Assembly: GCA_015222255.1 (NCBI GenBank)
Contig: JADFUX010000090.1
Span: forward strand, 1 to 7,526
DNA length: 7,526 nt
Source of the DNA: Chloroflexota bacterium
GTDB taxonomy: Bacteria; Chloroflexota; Dehalococcoidia; GIF9; AB-539-J10
Direction of reading: 5' to 3'
Made by a program: the position numbers and the translations under genes. This document shows positions 1-6,443 of the stretch, one piece after another. Within the stretch, counting starts at the first letter, position 1. Every line of letters begins with the position of its first letter. The notes beneath the pieces were generated by a model, which worked only from the letters and a program-made list of their open reading frames with translations, made no database searches and was not told the DNA's origin.

Positions 1-1
1 G

Positions 2-562
2 ACCATTTGGCATGAAGGTATCCCAGCGCTCTATGCCCAAAAGCAAGGGATTGAGCTTGACCGGGCCAAGGAGATCGCTGCCAAGGAATATGACAAAGTA
101 GGCGACCAGAGGCTCGAATGGTATGACATAAACTACTGGTTTGCATACTTTCAGCTAGGCGATCCAAAAGTAATGCTGGAAAGCTATCAGGATAGGGTGC
201 GTTATTATCCTGAAGTAATCGAGGTTCTTTCTTCTTTGGGTGGTAGTTATGAACTCATTGTCGCCTCAGGCACGCCATTGGAACTGTTGAATCCCTTGCT
301 GAAGGACATAAAGCCTCATTTCACTCATGTTTTCTCTTCAACTTCGCATTACAGACAATTAAAGACCCCTGAATTCTACCTCGCCATGTGCCAGGTGACA
401 GGGATCTTGCCAAGCCAGGTTGTTCATGTTGGCGACAGTTGGCAATTTGATTTTTTGAACTCCAGACAGGTTGGCATCCATGCTATCCATCTTGATAGGT
501 TTGGGAGCAAAGACGCTTCGTTGCACGATTTAACCCAACTGAAATTCCATTTACTTGGCTAA
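2..562 (+). CDS. HAD-superfamily hydrolase, 5'-truncated
   Basis: The reading frame is open from position 2 to a TAA at 560-562 (186 residues) and has no start inside the window, so the gene begins upstream; an internal ATG at 173 is not a likely start because the frame is clearly coding before it. Three of the four HAD motifs are visible (numbered from the window edge): motif II in IVASGTPLE (S89), motif III lysine in QLKTPEF (K121), and motif IV in HVGDSWQFD (G144, D145, D150). Motif I, the DxD nucleophile, would lie upstream and cannot be checked. Residues about 1-60 are helical and charged, as expected of a cap domain. HAD enzymes are mostly Mg-dependent phosphatases and some are dehalogenases; the substrate cannot be told from this fragment. 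The stop lies 3 bp before livH, so the two are probably co-transcribed. No signal peptide can be assessed; the family is usually cytosolic. Confidence 0.85.
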   Translation, partial: TIWHEGIPALYAQKQGIELDRAKEIAAKEYDKVGDQRLEWYDINYWFAYFQLGDPKVMLESYQDRVRYYPEVIEVLSSLGGSYELIVASGTPLELLNPLLKDIKPHFTHVFSSTSHYRQLKTPEFYLAMCQVTGILPSQVVHVGDSWQFDFLNSRQVGIHAIHLDRFGSKDASLHDLTQLKFHLLG

Positions 563-565
563 TCC

Positions 566-1471
566 ATGGCGGTTAATTGGGCGCAGGTATTCTTCAATTC
601 CGCGATTACGGGGAGTCTTTATCTCATCGGTGCTGTAGGTCTTACCCTGACCTATGGCCTTTCCGGTTTCCCTAATTTTGCCCATGCTGAGTTTATCACT
701 CTAGGCGCATACATCGCCTACTCTGTGGCTGCGCAGTTCGGGCTAGGTCCCCCGTTAGCTCTTGTCGTAGCTTTCTTGTGCACCGGCATAGTGGGGTTTT
801 TGTGCTATCGTGGCGTATTTCAGGTACTGGCTAAAAGGGGAGCTACCATAATTCATCTCATGGTGGCTTCCATAGCCTTGGGATTCGTCCTCAGATATTC
901 CATTGGTGCTGCCTGGGGATGGGAACCCCTGTACTTTGCTACTGTCTGGCCTACATCTAGTCTCTGGTCTCGTCACGACATAGGCTCAATCGCCGTTACC
1001 AATCTGTGGCTATGGCTCATCTTTGCTGCTGTAGCCTTGGCAGTCACCATGCATTTTGTTCTGGTGAAAACCAAGATAGGCAAGGCCATCAGGGCAACCT
1101 CCAGCAATCCTGAGCTTGCCCTAGCGTCGGGAATAAACATTCAGAGAGTGATCTGGATAACCTGGTTTTTGGGCGCTGGATTAGCAGCTATCGCGGGCGT
1201 ATTTCGTGGTGCTGATACTCGGATTTGGCCTATGACCGGGTGGGATATGATATTGCCAATGTTTGCTGTGGTCATACTTGGTGGCATTGGCAACTTCTAT
1301 GGTGCCATAGCCGCAGCCTTCATCGTTGGTTTAGCTGAAAATGTCGGTGTAGTGGCGCTGACGGCTATGGGGCTTTCTTCCACATATCGTATAGGTATAG
1401 CTTTCTTGATTCTGATAATCACTCTAATTCTGAAGCCGCAGGGGTTAGCCATGTTGTTTAGGAGAGGTTAG
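566..1471 (+). CDS. livH: Branched-chain amino acid ABC transporter permease, LivH type
   Basis: 301-residue integral membrane protein of the usual LivH length, with several hydrophobic helices covering most of the chain (about 10-32, 43-60, 63-82, 95-115, 146-168, 195-213, 228-258 and 274-290). It pairs with LivM to form the translocation channel in the cytoplasmic membrane. The cytoplasmic coupling loop that docks on the ATPase is seen around 172-195 (GKAIRATSSNPELALASGI), the LivH version of the EAA motif. The conserved N-terminal segment GLTLTYGLSGFPNFAH and the C-terminal LKPQGL are also typical. The ATG at 566 follows the HAD stop by 3 bp and has no recognisable Shine-Dalgarno sequence, so translation probably depends on coupling to the upstream gene. 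The family assignment is secure; the ligand is not determined by the permease sequence. Confidence 0.95.
   Translation: MAVNWAQVFFNSAITGSLYLIGAVGLTLTYGLSGFPNFAHAEFITLGAYIAYSVAAQFGLGPPLALVVAFLCTGIVGFLCYRGVFQVLAKRGATIIHLMVASIALGFVLRYSIGAAWGWEPLYFATVWPTSSLWSRHDIGSIAVTNLWLWLIFAAVALAVTMHFVLVKTKIGKAIRATSSNPELALASGINIQRVIWITWFLGAGLAAIAGVFRGADTRIWPMTGWDMILPMFAVVILGGIGNFYGAIAAAFIVGLAENVGVVALTAMGLSSTYRIGIAFLILIITLILKPQGLAMLFRRG
1461..1467 (+). promoter_or_regulatory. Ribosome binding site deciding the TTG start of livM
   Basis: GGAGAGG lies 5 bp before TTG at 1473, inside the last codons of livH. It supports the rare TTG start, from which the protein begins MDPLLYVLDL as expected for a LivM. Confidence 0.75.
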
Positions 1472-1472
1472 C

Positions 1473-2417
1473 TTGGATCCGTTGCTTTATGTCCTTGATC
1501 TCATTGTCTTTATAGGCATCTTTGGCATCCTGGCTCTATCTCTGAACTTGGAATTTGGCTTTGCCGGCCTGGCTAACTTTGGTAAGGTAGCTTTTTTCCT
1601 TATCGGTGCTTATACCTATGCTCTCCTCTCCCAAATCGGCGTTCCCTTCTATCTTTGTCTCATTGCTGGTGCTACGCTCTCGGCTGCTTTTGGCTTGCTT
1701 ATTTCTTTGCCTGCCTTGAGGTTAAGGGCGGACTACCTGGCTATAGCTATTTTGACCTTTGGTGAGATCCTGAGGCTAATCGTTAAGTCCGAGAGTTGGA
1801 TTGCTGGGGGTGATTGGGGGATAAGCGTTTCTCCAGCTATCGCCATATCAGGTGGCTCTCACCGTGTCGATGTCCTAGTGAATATAGGACTGGTCTATTT
1901 CTGTCTCCTTATTTGCTTCGTAATTGCTCAGCTATTGGCTAACTCTCCTTACGGACGAGTCATGCGGGCTGTGAGGGAGGATGAGGTGGCTGCTGAGGCC
2001 TTGGGCAAGAATAGGGCGAGGTACAAAGCTCAAGTACTCATGTTAGGTTCGGCCATGGCGGGAATAGCTGGGGGGCTTTACGCGCAATATCTTCAGTATG
2101 TCCTCCCGGGTATGTTTATGCCTATGGTTACCTTTACCGTGTGGATAATGGTTCTTTTGGGGGGGCCAGCTAATAACTGGGGGGCAGTGCTAGGTGCTGT
2201 GCTGGTGACGCTCTTTGATAGAGGCACAAATATAGCCAAAGACTATTTGACTTTGCCCATTGACCCTAGTAACTTGCAATATATTTTGTTTGGTGCTTTA
2301 ATTATCTTGGTTTTGCTTTACAGGCCCCAGGGTCTGTTGAAGGAAAGCCCAATCAAGACCAAGGCGCTGGAGTCAGTCAAACGTGAAAGAAGTGTTGTTA
2401 AGGGTAAGGGAAGCTAG
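1473..2417 (+). CDS. livM: Branched-chain amino acid ABC transporter permease, LivM type
   Basis: 314-residue membrane protein starting at TTG, one base after the livH stop. It is the second permease subunit, partner of LivH. Family marks: LSLNLEFGFAGLANFGKVAF (about 22-41), LRLRADYLAIAILTFGEILR (82-101), the cytoplasmic EAA-like loop GRVMRAVREDEVAAEALGKN (161-180), and GGPANNWGAVLGA followed by LYRPQGL near the end. The final 25 residues or so (from 290) form a basic hydrophilic tail rich in Lys, Arg and Ser that would sit in the cytoplasm. The last 12 codons overlap, in another frame, a relic of a livG start (2383 onward), so the end of this gene retains the tight livM/livG overlap that is common in Liv operons even though the working livG now begins 164 bp downstream. 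Confidence 0.95.
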   Translation: MDPLLYVLDLIVFIGIFGILALSLNLEFGFAGLANFGKVAFFLIGAYTYALLSQIGVPFYLCLIAGATLSAAFGLLISLPALRLRADYLAIAILTFGEILRLIVKSESWIAGGDWGISVSPAIAISGGSHRVDVLVNIGLVYFCLLICFVIAQLLANSPYGRVMRAVREDEVAAEALGKNRARYKAQVLMLGSAMAGIAGGLYAQYLQYVLPGMFMPMVTFTVWIMVLLGGPANNWGAVLGAVLVTLFDRGTNIAKDYLTLPIDPSNLQYILFGALIILVLLYRPQGLLKESPIKTKALESVKRERSVVKGKGS

Positions 2418-2431
2418 CAAGCACTTTGGTG
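2415..2431 (+). repeat. 17-bp direct repeat, second copy at 2614-2630
   Basis: TAGCAAGCACTTTGGTG occurs at 2415-2431 and again at 2614-2630, 199 bp apart and in the same orientation. It is the exact core of a longer imperfect repeat (2383-2431 against 2582-2630) that encodes the first residues of LivG. The livM stop codon lies in the first copy. Confidence 0.85.
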
Positions 2432-2451
2432 TTCGTATCTTCGTCTTTATG

Positions 2452-2473
2452 TGGCCCCTGACTCAAGGGGCCA
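2452..2473 (+). other. 8-bp perfect hairpin between livM and livG
   Basis: TGGCCCCT (2452-2459) and AGGGGCCA (2466-2473) are perfectly complementary around the 6-nt loop GACTCA. The stem is GC-rich and should fold in RNA. No T-run follows on either strand, so it is not a standard intrinsic terminator; it may adjust expression of livG relative to livM or protect an mRNA end. The rest of the 164-bp gap shows no convincing promoter. Confidence 0.5.
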
Positions 2474-2581
2474 TCCAAGAGTAACAAGATAACGCATAAT
2501 CTCCTCGATCTTGATTGCCTATATTTCCAGTACCGACAAGACTATGCCAAGTCAGAGGTTATTGGTTATGGGAGAAGCCTG

Positions 2582-3346
2582 ATGGAAGAAGGACTGTTAA
2601 GAATAAGAGAAGTTAGCAAGCACTTTGGTGGGGTTTACGCTGTCAATGGTGTAAGCCTGGATGTCAAAGAGGGGGGCATTTGCGGCTTGGTGGGCCCTAA
2701 TGGCAGTGGTAAGAGTACCCTGTTCAATACCATTCTTGGCATTCACCGACCTGATGGGGGAAATATATATTTCAATGGCAACTGCATTAATTGTCTCGCT
2801 CCACACCAGATCTATGCCTTGGGTTTGGTCAACGCCTTCCAACTGCCGCGCCTGTTTTATCAAATGAGCGTATTGGATAACATGCTGGTGGCGGCGAGAG
2901 GCCAGCAAGGTGACAAGCTACTGAATAGCCTTTTCCTGAGGAGGAAATGGCAGGAGCAGGAAAAAGGGCTAATTGAGGAAGCTCTGGAGATCCTTGAGCT
3001 TATGGAGTTGGACAAGTGGGCTTTTTCACTTGCTGGTGAGCTTTCCGGTGGGCAGAGAAAGCTTTTGGAGGTGGCTAGAGCGCTTATGGCTAAGCCGACA
3101 CTCTTGCTCCTTGATGAACCGGCAGCAGGGATAAATCCTGTGTTGGGCAGGAAGATGTTTCAGAAATTAGAGGATCTGTCTCGTAATGGCACGACTTTTT
3201 TCATTGTGGAGCACAGGCTGGAGATATTGTTTGAGTTCGCCTCTTGGATCTATGTTATGGATAGAGGCAAGACGGTCGTCGGTGGAGAACCTGAAGACAT
3301 AAGTGAGGAGCCTGCCTTCTATCGGGCATATCTGGGGGAGGAATAA
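2582..3346 (+). CDS. livG: Branched-chain amino acid ABC transporter ATP-binding protein, LivG type
   Basis: 254-residue cytosolic ATPase that pairs with LivF to power import through LivH/LivM. Walker A is GPNGSGKST (38-46), the Q-loop glutamine is in NAFQLPR (Q87), the signature is LSGGQ (154-158), Walker B is LLLLDEP (174-180, catalytic E179), and the switch histidine is in VEHR (H211), so the active site is complete. The insertion around 104-130 (QQGDKLLNSLFLRRKWQEQE) is the region that separates LivG from LivF. ATG 2582 is supported by GGGAG at 2570-2574, 7 bp upstream. It differs from most Liv operons in being 164 bp after livM rather than touching or overlapping it, and that gap carries a relic of a second livG start. 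It ends 15 bp before the first conventional livF start. Confidence 0.95.
   Translation: MEEGLLRIREVSKHFGGVYAVNGVSLDVKEGGICGLVGPNGSGKSTLFNTILGIHRPDGGNIYFNGNCINCLAPHQIYALGLVNAFQLPRLFYQMSVLDNMLVAARGQQGDKLLNSLFLRRKWQEQEKGLIEEALEILELMELDKWAFSLAGELSGGQRKLLEVARALMAKPTLLLLDEPAAGINPVLGRKMFQKLEDLSRNGTTFFIVEHRLEILFEFASWIYVMDRGKTVVGGEPEDISEEPAFYRAYLGEE
3334..3341 (+). promoter_or_regulatory. Strong Shine-Dalgarno at the end of livG, offset from the livF start
   Basis: GGGGGAGG lies inside the last livG codons. It is 5 bp before an ATA codon at 3347 but 20 bp before the first normal start codon of livF, GTG 3362. The spacing fits a start at ATA 3347 better than at GTG. Confidence 0.55.
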
Positions 3347-3361
3347 ATAGAACCTATCCTT

Positions 3362-4102
3362 GTGGCCGAAAATATCAATGCTGGCTATGGCGATGCTGTT
3401 ATTGTTCACGATGTTTCCGTGAAGGTTAATGAGGGTGAGATTGTGGCTATTGTGGGACCTAATGGCAGCGGCAAGTCAACTTTGCTTAAGAGCCTCCTTG
3501 GCTTTGCCAAGCTGTTTCGAGGTAGGGTTTCTTATCAGGGCAAGGATATCACCGGGATAGCTTGTGACCGGGCAGTGAGCTTGGGCATAGGCTATGTCCC
3601 TCAAACAAACAATATCTTTCCTAATCTCACCATAAGTGAGAATCTGGATATGGGAGCCTACCGTACGAAAGGTAAAGCTTCTATTAAAGCTGGGATGACA
3701 GAGATATATGGGATGTTTCCTGAGCTTGAGGCGAGGAAGAACGCCCTGGCGGGAAACTTGTCAGGCGGGGAGAGGCAGATGTTGGCCATAGCTAGAGCTA
3801 TGATGGCACAGCCCAGAGTTCTCTTGCTTGATGAGCCGCTGGCTTCCTTATCTCCTAAGCCAGCTTCGGCCATCCTATCCAAGCTGGACAAGATAAAAGG
3901 AGCTGGCGTAGCCATAGTGATGGTGGAGCAGAATGTCAACAAGGCCTTGAGTGTTTCTAATCGAGGCTATGTTCTGGTTAACGGCGAATGTGCTATGGAA
4001 GGAGATGCCGATTCCCTATTCGCGGAAGAATCCTCCAGGCAGCGTTTCTTGGGATTAGAGACTAAGGGTATTGACACGAGTTTGCCTTCAGTGCACAATT
4101 AG
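3362..4102 (+). CDS. livF: Branched-chain amino acid ABC transporter ATP-binding protein, LivF type
   Basis: 246 residues from GTG 3362. Walker A GPNGSGKST (32-40), Q-loop Q81 in YVPQTNN, signature LSGGE (133-137), Walker B VLLLDEP (153-159, E158). The switch position reads VEQN (Q190), which is normal for LivF and not a defect. The D-loop region EPLASLSPK has Ser where many LivF proteins have Gly. It forms the ATPase pair with LivG. The start is uncertain: livG and livF share a reading frame, and after the livG TAA (3344-3346) the frame reads ATA GAA CCT ATC CTT GTG. A start at 3347 would add five residues (MEPIL) and sit well behind the Shine-Dalgarno sequence, but needs the very rare ATA codon; GTG 3362 is conventional but poorly spaced. 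The fold begins at AENINAGYG, so either start gives a whole domain. Ends 28 bp before the binding-protein gene. Confidence 0.93.
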   Translation: MAENINAGYGDAVIVHDVSVKVNEGEIVAIVGPNGSGKSTLLKSLLGFAKLFRGRVSYQGKDITGIACDRAVSLGIGYVPQTNNIFPNLTISENLDMGAYRTKGKASIKAGMTEIYGMFPELEARKNALAGNLSGGERQMLAIARAMMAQPRVLLLDEPLASLSPKPASAILSKLDKIKGAGVAIVMVEQNVNKALSVSNRGYVLVNGECAMEGDADSLFAEESSRQRFLGLETKGIDTSLPSVHN

Positions 4103-4117
4103 CGCCAAATCTTCAAG

Positions 4118-4124
4118 AAAGGAG
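4118..4124 (+). promoter_or_regulatory. Ribosome binding site fixing the binding-protein start
   Basis: AAAGGAG lies 6 bp before ATG 4131. It selects this start over an in-frame upstream start at 4071, which lies within livF and would bury the signal peptide behind 20 extra residues. Confidence 0.85.
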
Positions 4125-4130
4125 TGTGCT

Positions 4131-5315
4131 ATGGTCAAAAAGTTGTTGCTGGTGCTGGCTATCATAGGTCTACTGATACCGCTGGGGGCCTGTGGCCCGG
4201 CCCCAGTGGAACCTGAGACAATCAAGATAGGTTGTCTGTTGGACACCACTGGCGGCCTGGGGCCTATGGGTGTTAGGATACTGGATGGTGCCAGGCTGGC
4301 GGTTGATGAGATCAATGCTGCGGGTGGGGTGTTGGGAAAACAGGTGGAGTTGGTGGAGGAGGACGGTAACACGGACGCGGCCACGGGCTTCGATGGGGTC
4401 AAGAAGATGGTTGAGATAAACGGGGTGCAGGTAATTGCTGGCCCCATGATCACGGGAGCTTCTTTGCTGTCAATTCCATACGCGAGTGAGCACAAGATCC
4501 CGTTGATAACGCCATCGGCTACAGGGATTCCGCTTTCCGAGATGGAGGGGACGGAGTGGTACTTCCGCACATGCCTGCGGGATGATGCCCAGGGTCTGGT
4601 GTTAGCCGACGTTATTATGGATAAAGGCTACAACAAGCTGGCCACCATGGTGTTGGATAATACTTATGGCAAAGGTCTAGAAACAGCGATTATTGAGGGG
4701 CTTAACGCGCTAGGATGGGAAGGGGAACAGGTGGTATCAATACACTATGCCGAAGCTGCACTGGACTATCGCACTGAGCTGCAGCAGATTAAGGATGCTA
4801 ACCCGGATGCCGTTTTTGCCTCCACCTACTGTGATGATGGCATCATAGTCTTCAAGCAAGCTTCAGATTTGGGTTTGGATGGAATGGCCTGGCTAGGCTG
4901 TGATGGAAACTATGGGTCGGGGCTTTTCGAGGATCCGAAGTCTGCTGAGTTCATGGAAAAGGCCATTGTTGCTGGCACCAGAACTGTGGGCGCAGGGGAC
5001 GTGTACGAGCATTTCAAAGCAGCGTACCAGGACAAATACGGGGAAGCCCCTCAGGTCTATTGTGATACTATGTATGACGCGGTATGGGCGGCTGCAAAGG
5101 CTATAGAGGCAGCCGGCGTCTACGACGGTGAAGCTATAAGGGTTGCCCTGACCGGGCTGGAATTCGATGGTGCTACAGGGCCCATCGCTTTTAATGAGCT
5201 AGGTGATCGTACCGCTGGTACCTTCGAGATTTGGAACGTGGTGGAGGACCCCACGACTGAAACCGGCTATGTAAATGCTGAAATAGAGATAATCACCTGG
5301 AGCATGGAGGAATAG
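4131..5315 (+). CDS. livK: Branched-chain amino acid-type ABC transporter substrate-binding lipoprotein
   Basis: 394-residue extracytoplasmic receptor of the Peripla_BP_6 (type I periplasmic-binding) family. A lipoprotein signal peptide is clear: MVKK, a hydrophobic stretch of leucine/isoleucine, then the lipobox LGAC with the lipidated cysteine at C21. The mature protein begins CGPAPVEPE, a short Pro/Glu tether, then the first strand IKIGCLLDTTGGLGPMG. Ligand-pocket marks of the family are ITPSATG (126-132) and YFRTCLRDDAQG (144-155), with LDNTYGKGL (175-183) opening the second lobe. It would deliver ligand to LivH/LivM. The symbol is family-level only: this family also binds other amino acids, amides, urea and aromatic acids, and specificity cannot be read here. 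It is the last gene of the operon, ends in tandem in-frame stops (TAG TAG), and is followed by a strong hairpin. Confidence 0.93.
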   Translation: MVKKLLLVLAIIGLLIPLGACGPAPVEPETIKIGCLLDTTGGLGPMGVRILDGARLAVDEINAAGGVLGKQVELVEEDGNTDAATGFDGVKKMVEINGVQVIAGPMITGASLLSIPYASEHKIPLITPSATGIPLSEMEGTEWYFRTCLRDDAQGLVLADVIMDKGYNKLATMVLDNTYGKGLETAIIEGLNALGWEGEQVVSIHYAEAALDYRTELQQIKDANPDAVFASTYCDDGIIVFKQASDLGLDGMAWLGCDGNYGSGLFEDPKSAEFMEKAIVAGTRTVGAGDVYEHFKAAYQDKYGEAPQVYCDTMYDAVWAAAKAIEAAGVYDGEAIRVALTGLEFDGATGPIAFNELGDRTAGTFEIWNVVEDPTTETGYVNAEIEIITWSMEE

Positions 5316-5344
5316 TAGCAGTTATTTCTTGATTGCTATTCATG

Positions 5345-5387
5345 GAGTGCTACCACAGTGTACATTGTGGTAGCACTCTCCTTTATT
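5345..5387 (+). terminator. Probable intrinsic terminator of the liv operon
   Basis: GAGTGCTACCACA (5345-5357) and TGTGGTAGCACTC (5366-5378) form a perfect 13-bp stem around an 8-nt loop, followed by TCCTTTATT. The T-tract is short and interrupted, so termination may be incomplete. The element lies 30 bp after the binding-protein stop and ends before the next gene, the expected place for an operon end. A regulatory role for the long palindrome, such as an operator for the following gene, is possible but less likely. Confidence 0.7.
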
Positions 5388-5403
5388 AGTTGGGATTCTC
5401 TCC

Positions 5404-5410
5404 GAGGGGG
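5404..5410 (+). promoter_or_regulatory. Ribosome binding site fixing the MBL-fold gene start
   Basis: GAGGGGG lies 6 bp before ATG 5417. This supports ATG 5417 over the in-frame TTG at 5390, which would add nine residues and has no ribosome binding site of its own. Confidence 0.7.
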
Positions 5411-5416
5411 CATATT

Positions 5417-6298
5417 ATGGGAAAAGCTGGCGGCGAGTTAGATAATTTGAAAATTACAGTTCTGGCGGAGGATTCAGTCCTTTACGAGAGTCCATATTTG
5501 GGTCAGCACGGGCTCTCCTTTCTCCTTGAGGGGAGGAGAGGTGAGAATACTAGAAGAATCCTTGTAGACGTCGGCCAGAATTCGCCTGCTCTTCTTAGCA
5601 ACATGAGGATGATGAATATTTCTCCATTGGCTATTGATGCTATTGTTCTCACGCATTGCCACTATGACCATACGCAGGGAATAGCGGCTATGCTCAAAGA
5701 AATCGGGAAAAGGGAGGTCGCCGTATTCGCTCATTCGGATATCTTCCGCAGGCACTTTGTCATTGAGCCCAGTCTCAGGCACGTAGGCGTTGTGCAAAGT
5801 GATTCCAGAGAGGAAATAGAGAAAGCTGGTGGTAGGCTTGTCCTGACCAAAGACAACGTTGAGATAATGTCTGGGATCATGACAACGGGGGAGGTAAAAA
5901 GGCAAACGGAGTTCGAAGAAGTTGGGATGGAACTGAAAACGATAGAAAATGGAAGGGTCGTAGATGACCAGATGCTCGATGATGTTTCTGTCATAGCAAG
6001 TGTTGAGCGAAAGGGCTTAGTAATTATCACCGGTTGCAGCCACGCTGGAATCGTCAATATTGTGAAACAGGCTATAGAATTGACTGGCTGCGACCAAATA
6101 GAAGGCGTGGTTGGTGGTTTGCACCTTGTTGACGCCCCTGATGCCCGAATAAAAAGGACGGTTGAGGAGCTTTCTAAGTTGAACCCGAAGTGGATATGTG
6201 CCGGCCATTGCACGGGATTCAGAGCACAGGTTGAGCTTTACCTTGCCCTAGGAGAGAGATTCTCGCCTTTGCACACCGGCATGAGATTTGACATCTAG
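5417..6298 (+). CDS. MBL-fold metallohydrolase, COG1237 type
   Basis: 293 residues from ATG 5417, with no signal peptide, so probably cytosolic. The metal-binding motif HxHxDH is intact as HCHYDH (80-85) after the typical strand IDAIVLT. Further likely ligands are H209 in TGCSHAG (205-211), H236 in GGLHL and H264 in GHCTG. The early segment LGQHGLSFLLE and DVGQNSPALL match the COG1237 group, whose members are often named 7,8-dihydropterin-6-methyl-4-(beta-D-ribofuranosyl)aminobenzene 5'-phosphate synthase-like after an archaeal protein. That name is a family label and does not establish the reaction here. Length is normal for the group. It is separated from the liv operon by the hairpin at 5345-5387 and may be read from its own promoter or by read-through; I see no clear -35/-10 pair. 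It converges with the deacetylase gene downstream. Confidence 0.9.
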   Translation: MGKAGGELDNLKITVLAEDSVLYESPYLGQHGLSFLLEGRRGENTRRILVDVGQNSPALLSNMRMMNISPLAIDAIVLTHCHYDHTQGIAAMLKEIGKREVAVFAHSDIFRRHFVIEPSLRHVGVVQSDSREEIEKAGGRLVLTKDNVEIMSGIMTTGEVKRQTEFEEVGMELKTIENGRVVDDQMLDDVSVIASVERKGLVIITGCSHAGIVNIVKQAIELTGCDQIEGVVGGLHLVDAPDARIKRTVEELSKLNPKWICAGHCTGFRAQVELYLALGERFSPLHTGMRFDI

Positions 6299-6443
6299 GG
6301 TGTGTTGCAAAAACAACTTGATTATCTCACTGTGCTCAGAGATGACCACAAGGGAAGGACTTGTAGTGACAGGACTACTTTGCTGGTTTGAAAATGAAGC
6401 GCCTGTGTGATGGATTACACATCTGACTGTGATTTGTCCTGGC
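6299..6443. other. Convergent intergenic region without a clear terminator
   Basis: 145 bp between the 3' ends of the MBL gene (+) and the deacetylase gene (-). Only short inverted repeats are present, for example GTAGT/ACTAC around GACAGG and TGTGT/ACACA around GATGGATT, both 5-bp stems without a T-run. No small gene or RNA is recognisable. Confidence 0.5.

Larger units (their letters stand above)
2383..2484 (+). pseudogene. Decayed N-terminal copy of livG (33-codon relic or small leader ORF)
   Basis: In the frame starting at GTG 2383 the sequence reads VKEVLLRVREASKHFG, which aligns without gaps to the start of the intact LivG at 2582 (MEEGLLRIREVSKHFG). By hand count 40 of 49 bases match, and most differences are silent or conservative. 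After the glycine at 2428-2430 similarity ends, the frame continues with unrelated residues (VRIFVFMWPLTQ...) and stops at TAA 2482-2484, before any Walker A motif. It overlaps the end of livM by 35 bp. A GGAG at 2369-2372 lies 10 bp before the GTG, so it may still be translated. The simplest reading is the start of a former livG overlapping livM, left behind when recombination brought in a different livG. The alternative is a short translated leader that couples livM to livG translation. Confidence 0.65.

Noticed and set aside
3902..3961. Missing switch histidine in LivF (Gln in VEQN)
   Set aside because: Glutamine at this position is normal in LivF proteins, so it is not a sign of inactivation.
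4071..4130. Longer N-terminus for the binding protein from an in-frame start at 4071
   Set aside because: It would place 20 residues before the lipoprotein signal peptide and overlaps livF, while ATG 4131 has a very good ribosome binding site.
4088..4570. Minus-strand frame of 160 codons within the binding-protein gene
   Set aside because: It is Ser/Pro/Ile-rich and antisense to a secure gene, the usual shadow of a GC-biased coding strand.
5390..5416. TTG start for the MBL-fold protein at 5390
   Set aside because: It lies immediately after the hairpin, has no ribosome binding site, and the ATG at 5417 has GAGGGGG at proper spacing.
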